Assembly: GCA_947631675.1 (NCBI GenBank)
Contig: CANRMG010000025.1
Span: 1 to 14,904 of the forward strand
DNA length: 14,904 bases
Direction: 5' to 3'
Source of the DNA: an uncultured Oscillospiraceae bacterium
GTDB taxonomy: Bacteria > Bacillota_A > Clostridia > Oscillospirales > Oscillospiraceae
Made by a program: the position numbers and the translations under genes. Below, in pieces: positions 7,295 to 13,892 of this stretch; positions within the stretch are counted from its first letter, which is position 1; every line of letters begins with the position of its first letter. The notes under the pieces are model-generated. The model did not search any database and was not told the origin of the DNA. It saw nothing but the letters and a program-made list of their open reading frames with translations.

Positions 7295-7445
7295 CCTTAT
7301 TATGCACAGATCCATTCATCGTGTACCTGCACAGGACAGCTCAGCGATCCGGCTCAGGGCCCAAAGGCCCATCACGGTGGCGGGACCGCGGGGGAGTTGC
7401 ACCCCGCTTCTCTGACAGACGGCTGCCCGTAGACGTATGCTCTTT
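7295..7445 (-). promoter_or_regulatory. cobalamin riboswitch
   Basis: On the minus strand the core reads GCGGGGTGCAACTCCCCCGC (about 7407-7388), GGTCCCGCCACCGTGATGG (about 7387-7369), a GGGCC/GGCCC hairpin, then GAGCCGGATCGCTGAGCTG and GTGCAGGTACACGATGAATGG (about 7334-7314). These match the GGTGCAA, GGTCCCGCCACTGTGA and B12-box order of the cobalamin riboswitch, with a non-standard B12 box. It lies in the leader of the BtuFCD operon. Outer limits are approximate because I could not define the P1 stem. Confidence 0.88.
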
Positions 7446-7509
7446 TCCGGGAGAGATTTAATAGGTATAAGCCCCGCCGGCCGCGTCTGCCGGGCGGCGG
7501 GACAGGTCC

Positions 7510-7538
7510 ATTTTATCGGCCGGGCCCGGCCTTGTCAA
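7510..7538 (-). promoter_or_regulatory. promoter of the B12 transporter operon
   Basis: On the minus strand TTGACA (7538-7533), a 17-base spacer and TAAAAT (7515-7510). Transcription would start near 7503, giving a leader of roughly 335 bases. The spacer contains a perfect 14-base palindrome, GGCCGGGCCCGGCC (7518-7531), a possible operator. Confidence 0.82.
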
Positions 7539-7566
7539 TTGCATTTTCCGCAACGGATGCTATAAT
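7539..7566 (+). promoter_or_regulatory. promoter of the TauE/SafE gene
   Basis: TTGCAT (7539-7544), a 16-base spacer and a perfect -10 TATAAT (7561-7566). Its -35 directly abuts the -35 of the divergent B12 promoter, with no bases between. Confidence 0.75.
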
Positions 7567-7608
7567 AGCGGCTGGATCATCGAGTCTCTTGGAACGGAAA
7601 CACAGACC

Positions 7609-8328
7609 ATGACATATCTTCTCGTCCTGCTGGCCAGCACCGCCGGGTGCGTGCTCAATACGGTATGCGGCTTCGGCTTCGGCGTGCTGGGCATGATCGT
7701 CATGCCCTACGCCATGGGCTCCGCTGTCCACGCCGCGTCGGTCATCAACATGGCCACCTTCGTCCAGGCCACGTTCCTGGCTGTCCGGTACCGGAAGCAC
7801 ATCCGCTGGAAGCTTTTGGCCGTGCCCATGGCGGCCTACCTCATCGCCAGCTTCCTCGCCGTGCGGGTGGCGGTGGGGATGGACAACGCGCTCATGAAGC
7901 GGGTGCTGGGGGCGTTTTTGGTGGCCTTGAGCGCCTACTTCATCTTCGCCGCCAAGCATATAAAGCTCACCGCCAATACCCGCAACGGCCTCATCGCCGG
8001 GGGCCTGGGCGGGGTGATGAGCGGCCTTTTCGCCACCGGCGGGCCCCCTGCCAGCCTCTATTTCTCCGCCACCACGGGGACGAAGGAGGAGTACCTCGCC
8101 ACCATCCAGGCCTATTTCAGCGTCTCCAACTTCTATGTGACGGCGGTGCGGTTTTATAGCGGTGTCATGGACGCCACAGTGTTCCGGGCCTTCGCCGTGG
8201 CCCTGGGCGGCCTGGTGCTGGGCAATGTGCTGGGCCTTTACGTGTTCAAGCGGGTGGATGTGAACTTCATCCGCAGGGCCATCTACGTGATGATGGCGGT
8301 CTCCGGCCTGGCCATGCTGCTGCTGTGA
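7609..8328 (+). CDS. TauE/SafE-family membrane transporter
   Basis: A 239-residue polytopic membrane protein of the TauE/SafE family, which exports sulfite, sulfoacetate or related small anions; the substrate of this copy is unknown. About seven to eight hydrophobic helices are visible. The two conserved half-motifs are present: GFGFG at 21-25 in the first repeat and FATGGPPAS at 141-149 in the second, matching the family's internal duplication. Length is near the usual 240-260. The ribosome binding site is weak (GGAACGGAAA upstream of the ATG). It is divergent from the B12 operon with abutting promoters, so shared control is possible though not shown. A strong terminator follows, so it is a single-gene unit. 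Confidence 0.88.
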   Translation: MTYLLVLLASTAGCVLNTVCGFGFGVLGMIVMPYAMGSAVHAASVINMATFVQATFLAVRYRKHIRWKLLAVPMAAYLIASFLAVRVAVGMDNALMKRVLGAFLVALSAYFIFAAKHIKLTANTRNGLIAGGLGGVMSGLFATGGPPASLYFSATTGTKEEYLATIQAYFSVSNFYVTAVRFYSGVMDATVFRAFAVALGGLVLGNVLGLYVFKRVDVNFIRRAIYVMMAVSGLAMLLL

Positions 8329-8352
8329 GCGGCGGCCGATCTTAAAAACTTT

Positions 8353-8380
8353 GCCCCCGGATGAAAAATCCGGGGGCTTT
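8353..8380 (+). terminator. terminator after the TauE/SafE gene
   Basis: A perfect 10-bp stem, GCCCCCGGAT/ATCCGGGGGC (8353-8362, 8368-8377), loop GAAAA, followed by TTT. A 12-base palindrome GAAAAGCTTTTC (8397-8408) lies between it and the sigma factor gene; I found no convincing promoter there. Confidence 0.85.
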
Positions 8381-8423
8381 CGTGGATATTATGGGTGAAA
8401 AGCTTTTCGAGAGGAAACGGAAC

Positions 8424-8906
8424 ATGTTCACAAAAGAGCAGTTCACATCCCTGGCAAAAAAGCATATGGACATGATCTTTCGGCTGGCCTACAGCTATCT
8501 GCGCAGCCGGGAGGAGGCGGACGACGTGGTCCAGAACGTGCTGCTGGCCCTGTGGCGGAGCGACAAGGCCTTTGAAAGCGGCGAGCACGTGAAGGCCTGG
8601 CTCATCCGGGTGACGGTGAACGAGTGCAAGAAGGTCCTGCGCTCCCCCTGGCGGAGGCGGGAGGACCTGGCGGCCTACGAAAACACCCTGGAATTCCGGG
8701 ACGCCCGGGACCGGGCGCTGTACGAAGCCATCATGGACCTGGACGCCAAGTATCGGGCCGTCATCGTCCTTTATTACTACGAGGGCTATTCCATTGCCGA
8801 GACCGGAAAGCTCCTGGGCATTCCCGCCCCCACGGTGGGGACCCGGCTTTCCCGGGCCAGGGAGAGGCTGAAAGACATGCTGACGGAGGCGGAAAGCGAT
8901 GAATGA
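8424..8906 (+). CDS. ECF-type RNA polymerase sigma factor
   Basis: A 160-residue sigma-70-family factor of the extracytoplasmic-function size, with only regions 2 and 4. Region 2 spans about 10-75 and includes LAYSYLRSREEADDVVQNVLLALWR (21-45), which binds core polymerase and the -10. Region 4 spans about 100-155, with the helix-turn-helix YSIAETGKLLGIPAPTVGTRLSRARERL (122-149) for -35 contact. The frame is open to 8361, but those extra codons run through the upstream terminator; ATG at 8424 follows GAGAGGA and starts the family's normal N-terminus. Its end overlaps the next gene by 8 bases. The pairing with a membrane protein suggests release of the sigma factor by an external signal. Confidence 0.93.
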   Translation: MFTKEQFTSLAKKHMDMIFRLAYSYLRSREEADDVVQNVLLALWRSDKAFESGEHVKAWLIRVTVNECKKVLRSPWRRREDLAAYENTLEFRDARDRALYEAIMDLDAKYRAVIVLYYYEGYSIAETGKLLGIPAPTVGTRLSRARERLKDMLTEAESDE

Positions 8907-10116
8907 ACGTACATCCATAAGAAGGGCCCTGGAGCCCCTGCACGCCTCCCCGGAAACCCTGGAGGAGGTATTGGATATGGTCGATAAGGAAAAAGCCGCA
9001 AAGCACATGAAAAAGGCAGGCCGCAATACCATGCGTGGCGCCCTCATCGCGGCCATATTGGTTGTGGCCCTGTCCGTCACGGCCTACGCCGTGGGGGAGT
9101 ACACGGGATTTTTCGACACGGTGTTTGGAAATGAGAGCATTGCCAGCTGGGACGTGGAGCACAAGGTCCTCACCGACGACAAGGGCAACGTCTGGAAGGA
9201 GTATGACGTCCCCGGCCAGGAGCGGGTGCCGGTGGACACGGATCTGGCGGAGGAGCTGGTGGGCGATGAGACTGCCAGCGTGGGCCAGAGCGTGAAGGTC
9301 CAGGATGTGACCTTCACCGTAGAGGACTTCGTCATGGACGCCAACGGCATGGGCGTGCTCACCTACACCATGGAGGACCCCAACGGCTTCCCCGGCACGG
9401 AGTTCACCGAGGAGGGCGGCATGCTGTATCAGGACACGAATGCGGTGGGCTCCCTGCGGGACGCGACCTTGTACTTTGCGGACGAAAACGGCGAGAAGAT
9501 ACACTTCGTGGACAGCCGCGACTTCGTGGCGGCGGGGGGCACCGACACCCAAAAGACCGTCGTTAAGTACTTCGCGCCCTTCGAGGGCCTGGAGCAGGCA
9601 GAGAACCTGACGCTGACCTTCCATGTGGTGAAGGAGCATGACCCGGACGCCATGCTGGCCGCTGACGTGGTGGCCGAGGGCGGCGTGATATTCCCCTTAT
9701 CCCGGGCGGTGCCTGTCACGCCCCTGACCGGGCCCGACGGCTGGAGCGCCAGCGTCTCCCCGGTGGGGCTGCAGATCGTGCCCCCGGAGGGGAACCCCTA
9801 CAGGCAGAACTACGATTTCAGCGACGTGGTCATCCATATGACCGACGGCAGCGAGTATGTCCTGAAGCAGAGCGGGTCCTATATGTACAACATTACCGTG
9901 GGCTGCTACGGCGAGGGATTTGTCATGAATGATACCTTTAACCGCATCATCGACCCGGAGCAGGTGGAGAGCATCACCGCCGTGGGCGACGGCAGCGGCT
10001 ACCAGGACGAAAACGGCGAGCCCGTGCCCTATGGGGAGGCCTGGATCGACGGCGACACCCTGCAGGACGGCCTGACCCCGATGCGGGTGGACCTGGACCT
10101 GACGTTCACGAAATGA
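8899..10116 (+). CDS. membrane-anchored putative anti-sigma factor
   Basis: A 405-residue protein starting inside the sigma gene (ATGAATGA, 8-base overlap), so the two are made together. Residues 1-45 form a charged cytoplasmic segment, 46-65 a single transmembrane helix, and about 66-405 a large acidic external domain with many beta-strand-like, Asp/Gly-rich stretches. This is the layout of an anti-sigma factor that holds its sigma partner at the membrane. The cytoplasmic part is short and has no HxxxCxxC zinc motif, so it is not the classical ZAS type. It resembles clostridial membrane proteins coded beside ECF sigma factors, such as DUF4179-type ones, but I cannot assign a family firmly. 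No enzymatic motif is visible in the external part. Confidence 0.8.
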   Translation: MNERTSIRRALEPLHASPETLEEVLDMVDKEKAAKHMKKAGRNTMRGALIAAILVVALSVTAYAVGEYTGFFDTVFGNESIASWDVEHKVLTDDKGNVWKEYDVPGQERVPVDTDLAEELVGDETASVGQSVKVQDVTFTVEDFVMDANGMGVLTYTMEDPNGFPGTEFTEEGGMLYQDTNAVGSLRDATLYFADENGEKIHFVDSRDFVAAGGTDTQKTVVKYFAPFEGLEQAENLTLTFHVVKEHDPDAMLAADVVAEGGVIFPLSRAVPVTPLTGPDGWSASVSPVGLQIVPPEGNPYRQNYDFSDVVIHMTDGSEYVLKQSGSYMYNITVGCYGEGFVMNDTFNRIIDPEQVESITAVGDGSGYQDENGEPVPYGEAWIDGDTLQDGLTPMRVDLDLTFTK

Positions 10117-10146
10117 ACAGAACCTAGTGCCGACATAAACAATTCG

Positions 10147-10263
10147 GCCCCCTCTGACGAGGGGGCTGTCGGCGGAGCCGACTGGGGGAGAGAAGATTTA
10201 AATTCTCTCCCTCCGTCGCGGCCTCCCGGCCGCGCCACCTCCCTCGTCAGAGGGAGGCTTTTT
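10147..10263. repeat. palindromic repeat element of five hairpins, also a terminator
   Basis: Terminal 14-base inverted repeats match perfectly: CCCTCTGACGAGGG (10150-10163) and CCCTCGTCAGAGGG (10241-10254). Within lie five hairpins: GCCCCCTC/GAGGGGGC (10147-10166), GTCGGC/GCCGAC (10168-10182), GGGAGAGAA/TTCTCTCCC (10186-10211), CGCGGCC/GGCCGCG (10217-10234) and CCTCCCTC/GAGGGAGG (10238-10257). The last is followed by CTTTTT and should end the sigma/anti-sigma transcript. The form is that of a MITE or REP-like element; I believe close copies are common in gut Oscillospiraceae, from memory. There is no coding content. Confidence 0.85.
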
Positions 10264-10291
10264 ATTGCCGACCCGATGCGCGGTGAGAACC

Positions 10292-10347
10292 GGCAGTGTC
10301 CCGGAGCGGTTGGTGAGCGAAGCGAACTTTAGCGAAGGGATACTGTC
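10292..10347. repeat. imperfect inverted repeat in the intergenic region
   Basis: GGCAGTGTCCC (10292-10302) and GGGATACTGTC (10337-10347) are complementary at 9 of 11 positions, the mismatches being G-U type, and enclose a GAAGCG-rich loop. The intergenic stretch 10117-10453 otherwise holds the five-hairpin repeat and the downstream promoter, and no gene that I can support. Confidence 0.5.
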
Positions 10348-10384
10348 GGGCGAGGCCGCGCTATGCCAGCCCCTTTTACAATAC

Positions 10385-10413
10385 TTGCGTTTATTGCCAT
10401 TTGCGGTTATAAT
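10385..10413 (+). promoter_or_regulatory. promoter of the cvpA-family operon
   Basis: TTGCGT (10385-10390), a 17-base spacer and perfect TATAAT (10408-10413), in an AT-rich island. Start near 10420 would leave a leader of about 34 bases before the GTG at 10454, so upstream in-frame ATGs cannot be used. Confidence 0.78.
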
Positions 10414-10453
10414 AGCAAGGATATTATGTCACTTTGTGAGAGGGGGCGGCTCC

Positions 10454-11146
10454 GTGGAGGCCAGAACGGTATACGACATCATCCTGGCGGGGATATTCCT
10501 GTTCATCGCCATCCGGGGCTGGCGGCAGGGCCTGCTGTCGGAGATACTGCGTCTGGCGGGCTGGGTGGCGGCGGCGGTGCTGGTGACCCGGTACGCCGGC
10601 GGCTGGGCGGAGAAGATATACCACACGGTCCTGGAGCCCCGGACGGTGGCCTCCGTGGCGGCGGTCATCCCGGCGGGGGCCACAGGCGCCCTGAGCGGCG
10701 GCGTGGCGGCCCTGCAGACCATCCAGAACGTCCTCAACTCTCTCACGGGCATCCTGGGCGGCCAGATCATCACCCAGGAGACCGCCAACGCCATTTTGAA
10801 CATCGCCGGCCAGGACACGGCTGGTCTGGCCCGGGCCATCGCCTCCACGGTGCTCCAGCCGGTGCTGGTGAGCGTGGTGCAGATGGTGCTGGGGGCGGTC
10901 ATATTGATAGCCTGCCTGTTCGTGGCCCGGTTCCTGGCCCGGATGGTGGCCTCCGGCCGCCGGAAGAAAGACTCCATCCTGTCTATGACCAACCGGCTCC
11001 TGGGCCTGGCCCTGGGCATCGGGGAGGGACTGGTGACGGCCTGGGCCTATGTATTCGTGCTGAGCTTGCTGGTGCTGTTCATCAATACCTCCTGGCTCAA
11101 CCAGGAGATATTGCACAGCACCTATCTGGTAAGACTGTTTTTGTGA
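10454..11146 (+). CDS. CvpA-family membrane protein
   Basis: A 230-residue integral membrane protein of the CvpA family, named for colicin V production and found widely in core genomes; its molecular role is unsettled. About four hydrophobic segments are visible: residues about 6-22, 30-45, a long helix near 145-165, and about 190-212. The opening TVYDIILAGIFLFIAIRGWRQGLLSEILR is the typical CvpA start, in which a small first helix is followed by G-x-x-x-G-L. GTG at 10454 is chosen over upstream ATGs because it follows AGGGGG at good distance and lies just after the promoter. It is longer than many CvpA proteins (about 160-200), with an Ala/Gly/Thr-rich central insert (about 60-110). First gene of a four-gene operon, ending 10 bases before the next. 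Confidence 0.85.
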   Translation: MEARTVYDIILAGIFLFIAIRGWRQGLLSEILRLAGWVAAAVLVTRYAGGWAEKIYHTVLEPRTVASVAAVIPAGATGALSGGVAALQTIQNVLNSLTGILGGQIITQETANAILNIAGQDTAGLARAIASTVLQPVLVSVVQMVLGAVILIACLFVARFLARMVASGRRKKDSILSMTNRLLGLALGIGEGLVTAWAYVFVLSLLVLFINTSWLNQEILHSTYLVRLFL

Positions 11147-11156
11147 GGGATAAGAC

Positions 11157-12668
11157 ATGGTAACGAACGTACTGGACTATCTGGACGCATCCGCCGCCCG
11201 GTTCCCGGACAAGATCGCCTTCGGCGGGGAGAAGAGCGCCATCACCTTCGCGCAATTGCGAGATATGGCCCGCCGGGGCGGGTCCTATCTCGCGGCCCGC
11301 ATCGGGATGAACGAGCCCGTGGCGGTGTTCATGGAAAAAACGCCGGAGTGCCTGGCCGCCTTTTTCGCGGCGGTGAGCGCCGGGTGCTTCTACGTGCCCC
11401 TGGACACGAAAATGCCCCCGGAGCGGATAAAGCTCATCTTCGACACCCTCCATCCGGCCTTCGTCCTCTGTGACGAGAAGAACGCCGACGCGGCGAAAGC
11501 CGTGGCCGGGGACGCCGGCTGCGCCCTTTTCGACGAGGCCGTCAGGACCGAGCCGGACGAGGCAAGGCTCTCCGCCATCCGGGCGGCCCACGTGGATACG
11601 GACCTGCTGTACGTCCTGTTCACCAGCGGCTCCACCGGCGTGCCCAAGGGGGTCACCATCAGCCACCGGAGCATGGTGGACTACGCCGACTGGCTCCATG
11701 ACGCCCTGGACATGAACGAAAGCTGTGTCATCGGCAACCAGGCGCCCTTCGTGTTCGACAACTCCACTCTGGACATCTACTCCACCCTTAAGAACGGCTG
11801 CACCACCTGGATCATCCCAAAGAAGTGCTTCACCTTCCCCAAGACCATGATGAAGTTTTTGCGGGAGCACGGCATCGATACCATCTTCTTCGTGCCCTCG
11901 GCCCTCATCAGCATCGCCAACTCCGGCATCCTGGACATCGACCCGCCTGCGCAGCTGAAGCGGGTCTACTTCTGCGGCGAGGTCATGCCCAACCGCCAGC
12001 TCAATATGTGGCGGCGGGCGGTGCCGAACGCTGTATACTGCAACATGTACGGCCCCACGGAGATCACCGACGTGTGCGCCTATTACGTGGTGGACCGGGA
12101 CTTTGATGACGACGATCCCCTGCCCATCGGCAGGGCCTGCGCCAACACCCGGATCATTCTCCTGAACGACGAGAACAAGCCCGTGGGCCCCGGCGAGACG
12201 GGAGAGCTGTGCGTGCTGGGCACGTGCCTTTCCCTGGGCTACTACAATAACCCCGCCCAGACGGAGAAGGCCTTCGTCCAGAACCCCCTCAACACCCTGT
12301 TCCACGAGCGGATGTACCGCACCGGGGACCTGGCCCGGTATAACGAGCGGGGGGAGATCATGTTCCAGGGCCGGAAGGACTTTCAGATCAAGCACCAGGG
12401 CTGTTACCGCATCGAACTGGGGGAGATCGAGACGGCGCTGCTGGCCGACCCGGGCGTGTCCAACGGCTGCTGCCTGTTCGACGCGGACAGGGACGAGATC
12501 GTGTGCGTATACATGGGCCCGGCGGAGCCGGGGGACCTGGCCAAGGCCCTGGCGGTGAAGCTGCCCAGCTACATGATGCCCAACCGGTACGTGCATCTGG
12601 ACCGGCTGCCCATGACCATCAACGACAAGATAGACCGTGTGACCCTCAAGAGGGAACACATCGGATAA
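11157..12668 (+). CDS. DltA-like amino-acid adenylating enzyme
   Basis: A 503-residue stand-alone adenylation enzyme, about the length of DltA (D-alanine:D-alanyl carrier protein ligase), which makes an aminoacyl-AMP and loads it on a carrier thiol. Visible core motifs: FTSGSTGVPKG (155-165), FDNSTLDIY (200-208, D201 at the site that binds the alpha-amino group), FCGEVMPN (272-279), NMYGPTE (296-302), YRTGD (387-391), GRKDFQIKHQG (405-415) and catalytic lysine K491 in INDKIDR. C273 sits where DltA's cysteine helps choose D-alanine. Closest by eye to DltA. However, dltB, dltC and dltD are absent and no carrier protein is in the operon, so the acceptor is unknown. ATG follows an AGGG site 8 bases away. 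Substrate assignment to alanine is inference. Confidence 0.88.
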   Translation: MVTNVLDYLDASAARFPDKIAFGGEKSAITFAQLRDMARRGGSYLAARIGMNEPVAVFMEKTPECLAAFFAAVSAGCFYVPLDTKMPPERIKLIFDTLHPAFVLCDEKNADAAKAVAGDAGCALFDEAVRTEPDEARLSAIRAAHVDTDLLYVLFTSGSTGVPKGVTISHRSMVDYADWLHDALDMNESCVIGNQAPFVFDNSTLDIYSTLKNGCTTWIIPKKCFTFPKTMMKFLREHGIDTIFFVPSALISIANSGILDIDPPAQLKRVYFCGEVMPNRQLNMWRRAVPNAVYCNMYGPTEITDVCAYYVVDRDFDDDDPLPIGRACANTRIILLNDENKPVGPGETGELCVLGTCLSLGYYNNPAQTEKAFVQNPLNTLFHERMYRTGDLARYNERGEIMFQGRKDFQIKHQGCYRIELGEIETALLADPGVSNGCCLFDADRDEIVCVYMGPAEPGDLAKALAVKLPSYMMPNRYVHLDRLPMTINDKIDRVTLKREHIG

Positions 12669-12682
12669 GGCGGGAGGAGAAA

Positions 12683-13234
12683 ATGGAGCTGCTGCACGGG
12701 TCCCCGGCAGACATGGCCGGCCGGGAGGAGCGGGAGAGACGGGCCTATGAACTGCTGGACCGCCTGGGGGTGGACTTTTACCGCACGGACCACCCGGACG
12801 CCCCCTCCACCACCATGGAGGTCTGCGCCCAGGTGGACGCCATTCTGGACGTACATATCTGTAAGAACCTGTTCCTCTGCAACCGCCAGCAGACGGATTT
12901 TTACCTGCTCATCATGCCCGGGGACAAGCATTTCAAGACGAAGGAGCTGTCCCACCAGCTGGGCGTGAGCAGGCTCAGCTTCGCCGACGACGAACACATG
13001 GAGCGGTATTTGGGCGTGGCCCCGGGGAGCGTGACGGTGCTGGGGCTCATGAACGACACGGATAAACACGTGCGGCTCATCATCGACGAGGACGTGCTCA
13101 AGGAAGAGTGGTTCGGCTGCCACCCCTGCAAAAACACCAGCTCCGTCAAATTCCGCATGGCGGACCTTGTGGAAAAGCTTCTGCCCGCCATGGGCCACGA
13201 GCCCACGGTGGTGCGCCTGACGGGCGGGGACTGA
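12683..13234 (+). CDS. YbaK/ProXp-ala-type aminoacyl-tRNA deacylase
   Basis: A 183-residue protein of the YbaK/ProRS-INS editing family. ProXp-ala (PrdX) members hydrolyse Ala-tRNA-Pro, correcting errors of prolyl-tRNA synthetase. Recognisable parts: K61 in CKNLFL, the conserved lysine near the active site; MPGDKHFKTKELS (78-90); GVAPGSVTVLGLMND (111-125), the GxxPGs turn; and FGCHPCKNTSSV (144-155), the strand that normally reads HP-x-x-NT. ATG at 12683 follows GGGAGGAG; the frame is open further upstream but there lies over the adenylating gene. It lies 14 bases after that gene, in the same operon. Family certain, exact tRNA substrate not: ProXp-ala is the best guess. Confidence 0.9.
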   Translation: MELLHGSPADMAGREERERRAYELLDRLGVDFYRTDHPDAPSTTMEVCAQVDAILDVHICKNLFLCNRQQTDFYLLIMPGDKHFKTKELSHQLGVSRLSFADDEHMERYLGVAPGSVTVLGLMNDTDKHVRLIIDEDVLKEEWFGCHPCKNTSSVKFRMADLVEKLLPAMGHEPTVVRLTGGD

Positions 13235-13250
13235 GGGGAGGCGGACATAT

Positions 13251-13637
13251 ATGGTGGACGTGGCGGCGGCGCTCATATGGCGCGGCGACCGGTTCCTCAT
13301 CTGCCAGCGGCCGGCCCATAAGGCCCGGGGGCTCCTGTGGGAGTTCGTGGGCGGAAAGGTGGAGCCCGGGGAGACAAAGGAGCAGGCCCTCGTCCGGGAG
13401 TGCCGGGAAGAACTGGACATCACGGTATCCCCGGGGGACGTGTTCATGGAGCTCACCCATGAATACCCGGACCTGACCGTCCGGCTGACGCTCTTCAACG
13501 CGGCCATCGCCGCGGGGGAGCCGAAACTCCTGGAGCACAACGCCATGGCGTGGATCACCGTGGCCGAGATACCGAGGTACGACTTCTGCCCCGCGGACGC
13601 GGAGATCTTAAAGCGCCTCATGGCGGAAAATGGATAA
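13251..13637 (+). CDS. MutT-type Nudix hydrolase
   Basis: A 128-residue Nudix hydrolase of the size and layout of MutT (8-oxo-dGTP diphosphatase), which cleaves nucleoside triphosphates to monophosphate and pyrophosphate. The Nudix box is complete: G35, E41, R49-E50, C51, E53-E54 with L55-D56-I57, in GGKVEPGETKEQALVREC and the following residues; D replaces the usual G at position 56, as in many MutT proteins. The substrate-handling N-terminus (AAALIWRGDRFLICQRP) and the WEFVGGK lead-in also fit MutT. ATG follows GGGGAGG by about 11 bases, rather far, so a nearby GTG start is possible. Last gene of the cvpA operon. Whether it serves nucleotide clean-up or has a role with its adenylating neighbour is unknown. 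Confidence 0.9.
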   Translation: MVDVAAALIWRGDRFLICQRPAHKARGLLWEFVGGKVEPGETKEQALVRECREELDITVSPGDVFMELTHEYPDLTVRLTLFNAAIAAGEPKLLEHNAMAWITVAEIPRYDFCPADAEILKRLMAENG

Positions 13638-13641
13638 AAAA

Positions 13642-13665
13642 GACCCGGGACCGATGTCCCGGGTC
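13642..13665. terminator. bidirectional intrinsic terminator
   Basis: A perfect 10-bp stem, GACCCGGGAC/GTCCCGGGTC (13642-13651, 13656-13665), loop CGAT. On the minus strand it is followed directly by six T (TTTTTTATCC); on the plus strand by ACGTGTTTTTG. It separates the convergent Nudix and XRE genes. Confidence 0.93.
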
Positions 13666-13676
13666 ACGTGTTTTTG

Positions 13677-13892
13677 TCAGTGTTTGTCCGTCCGGCCGAG
13701 GGTGTAGTCTACGGAGACCTTGTAAAAGTCCGCCAGGGCGCAGAGCACCTGGGGCGGTATCATCCTCTCCCCGCTCTCATAGTAGGAGTACGTCCGTTGA
13801 GGAACGTTGATGGCATCGCCCACTTCCCGCTGGGTCAGGTCCGCGTCCTCCCGCAGGTCCCGTATGCGCTTGTATCTTTCCACAGCTGCCAT
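13677..13892 (-). CDS. XRE-family DNA-binding protein (71 aa)
   Basis: A small Cro/CI-type helix-turn-helix protein. LREDADLTQREVGDAINVPQRTYSYYESGERMIP contains the two helices (TQREVGDAI and PQRTYSYYE) and the typical YESG end of the motif; the tail LADFYKVSVDYTLGRTD is the family's standard closing helix. It is little more than the DNA-binding domain. ATG at 13892 overlaps the upstream stop by one base (TGATG); a GTG one codon earlier is possible. There is no own ribosome binding site, so translation is probably coupled to the upstream XRE gene. Second gene of a two-gene minus-strand unit that ends at the bidirectional terminator. Confidence 0.87.
   Translation of the reverse strand: MAAVERYKRIRDLREDADLTQREVGDAINVPQRTYSYYESGERMIPPQVLCALADFYKVSVDYTLGRTDKH

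Noticed and set aside
8387..8392. -10 box TATTAT for the sigma factor gene
   Set aside because: At 17 bases upstream there is only A-rich terminator loop, no -35 match; left as uncertain.
8761..9639. Minus-strand frame opposite the sigma/anti-sigma genes
   Set aside because: It crosses two well-supported coupled genes and has no ribosome site.
10265..10453. N-terminal extension of the CvpA protein from 10265
   Set aside because: It would start before the promoter at 10385-10413, and the GTG at 10454 has a ribosome site and begins the family's normal sequence.
11097..12659. 520-codon minus-strand open frame opposite the adenylating enzyme
   Set aside because: It encodes no recognisable domain and is the antisense shadow of a gene with intact core motifs.
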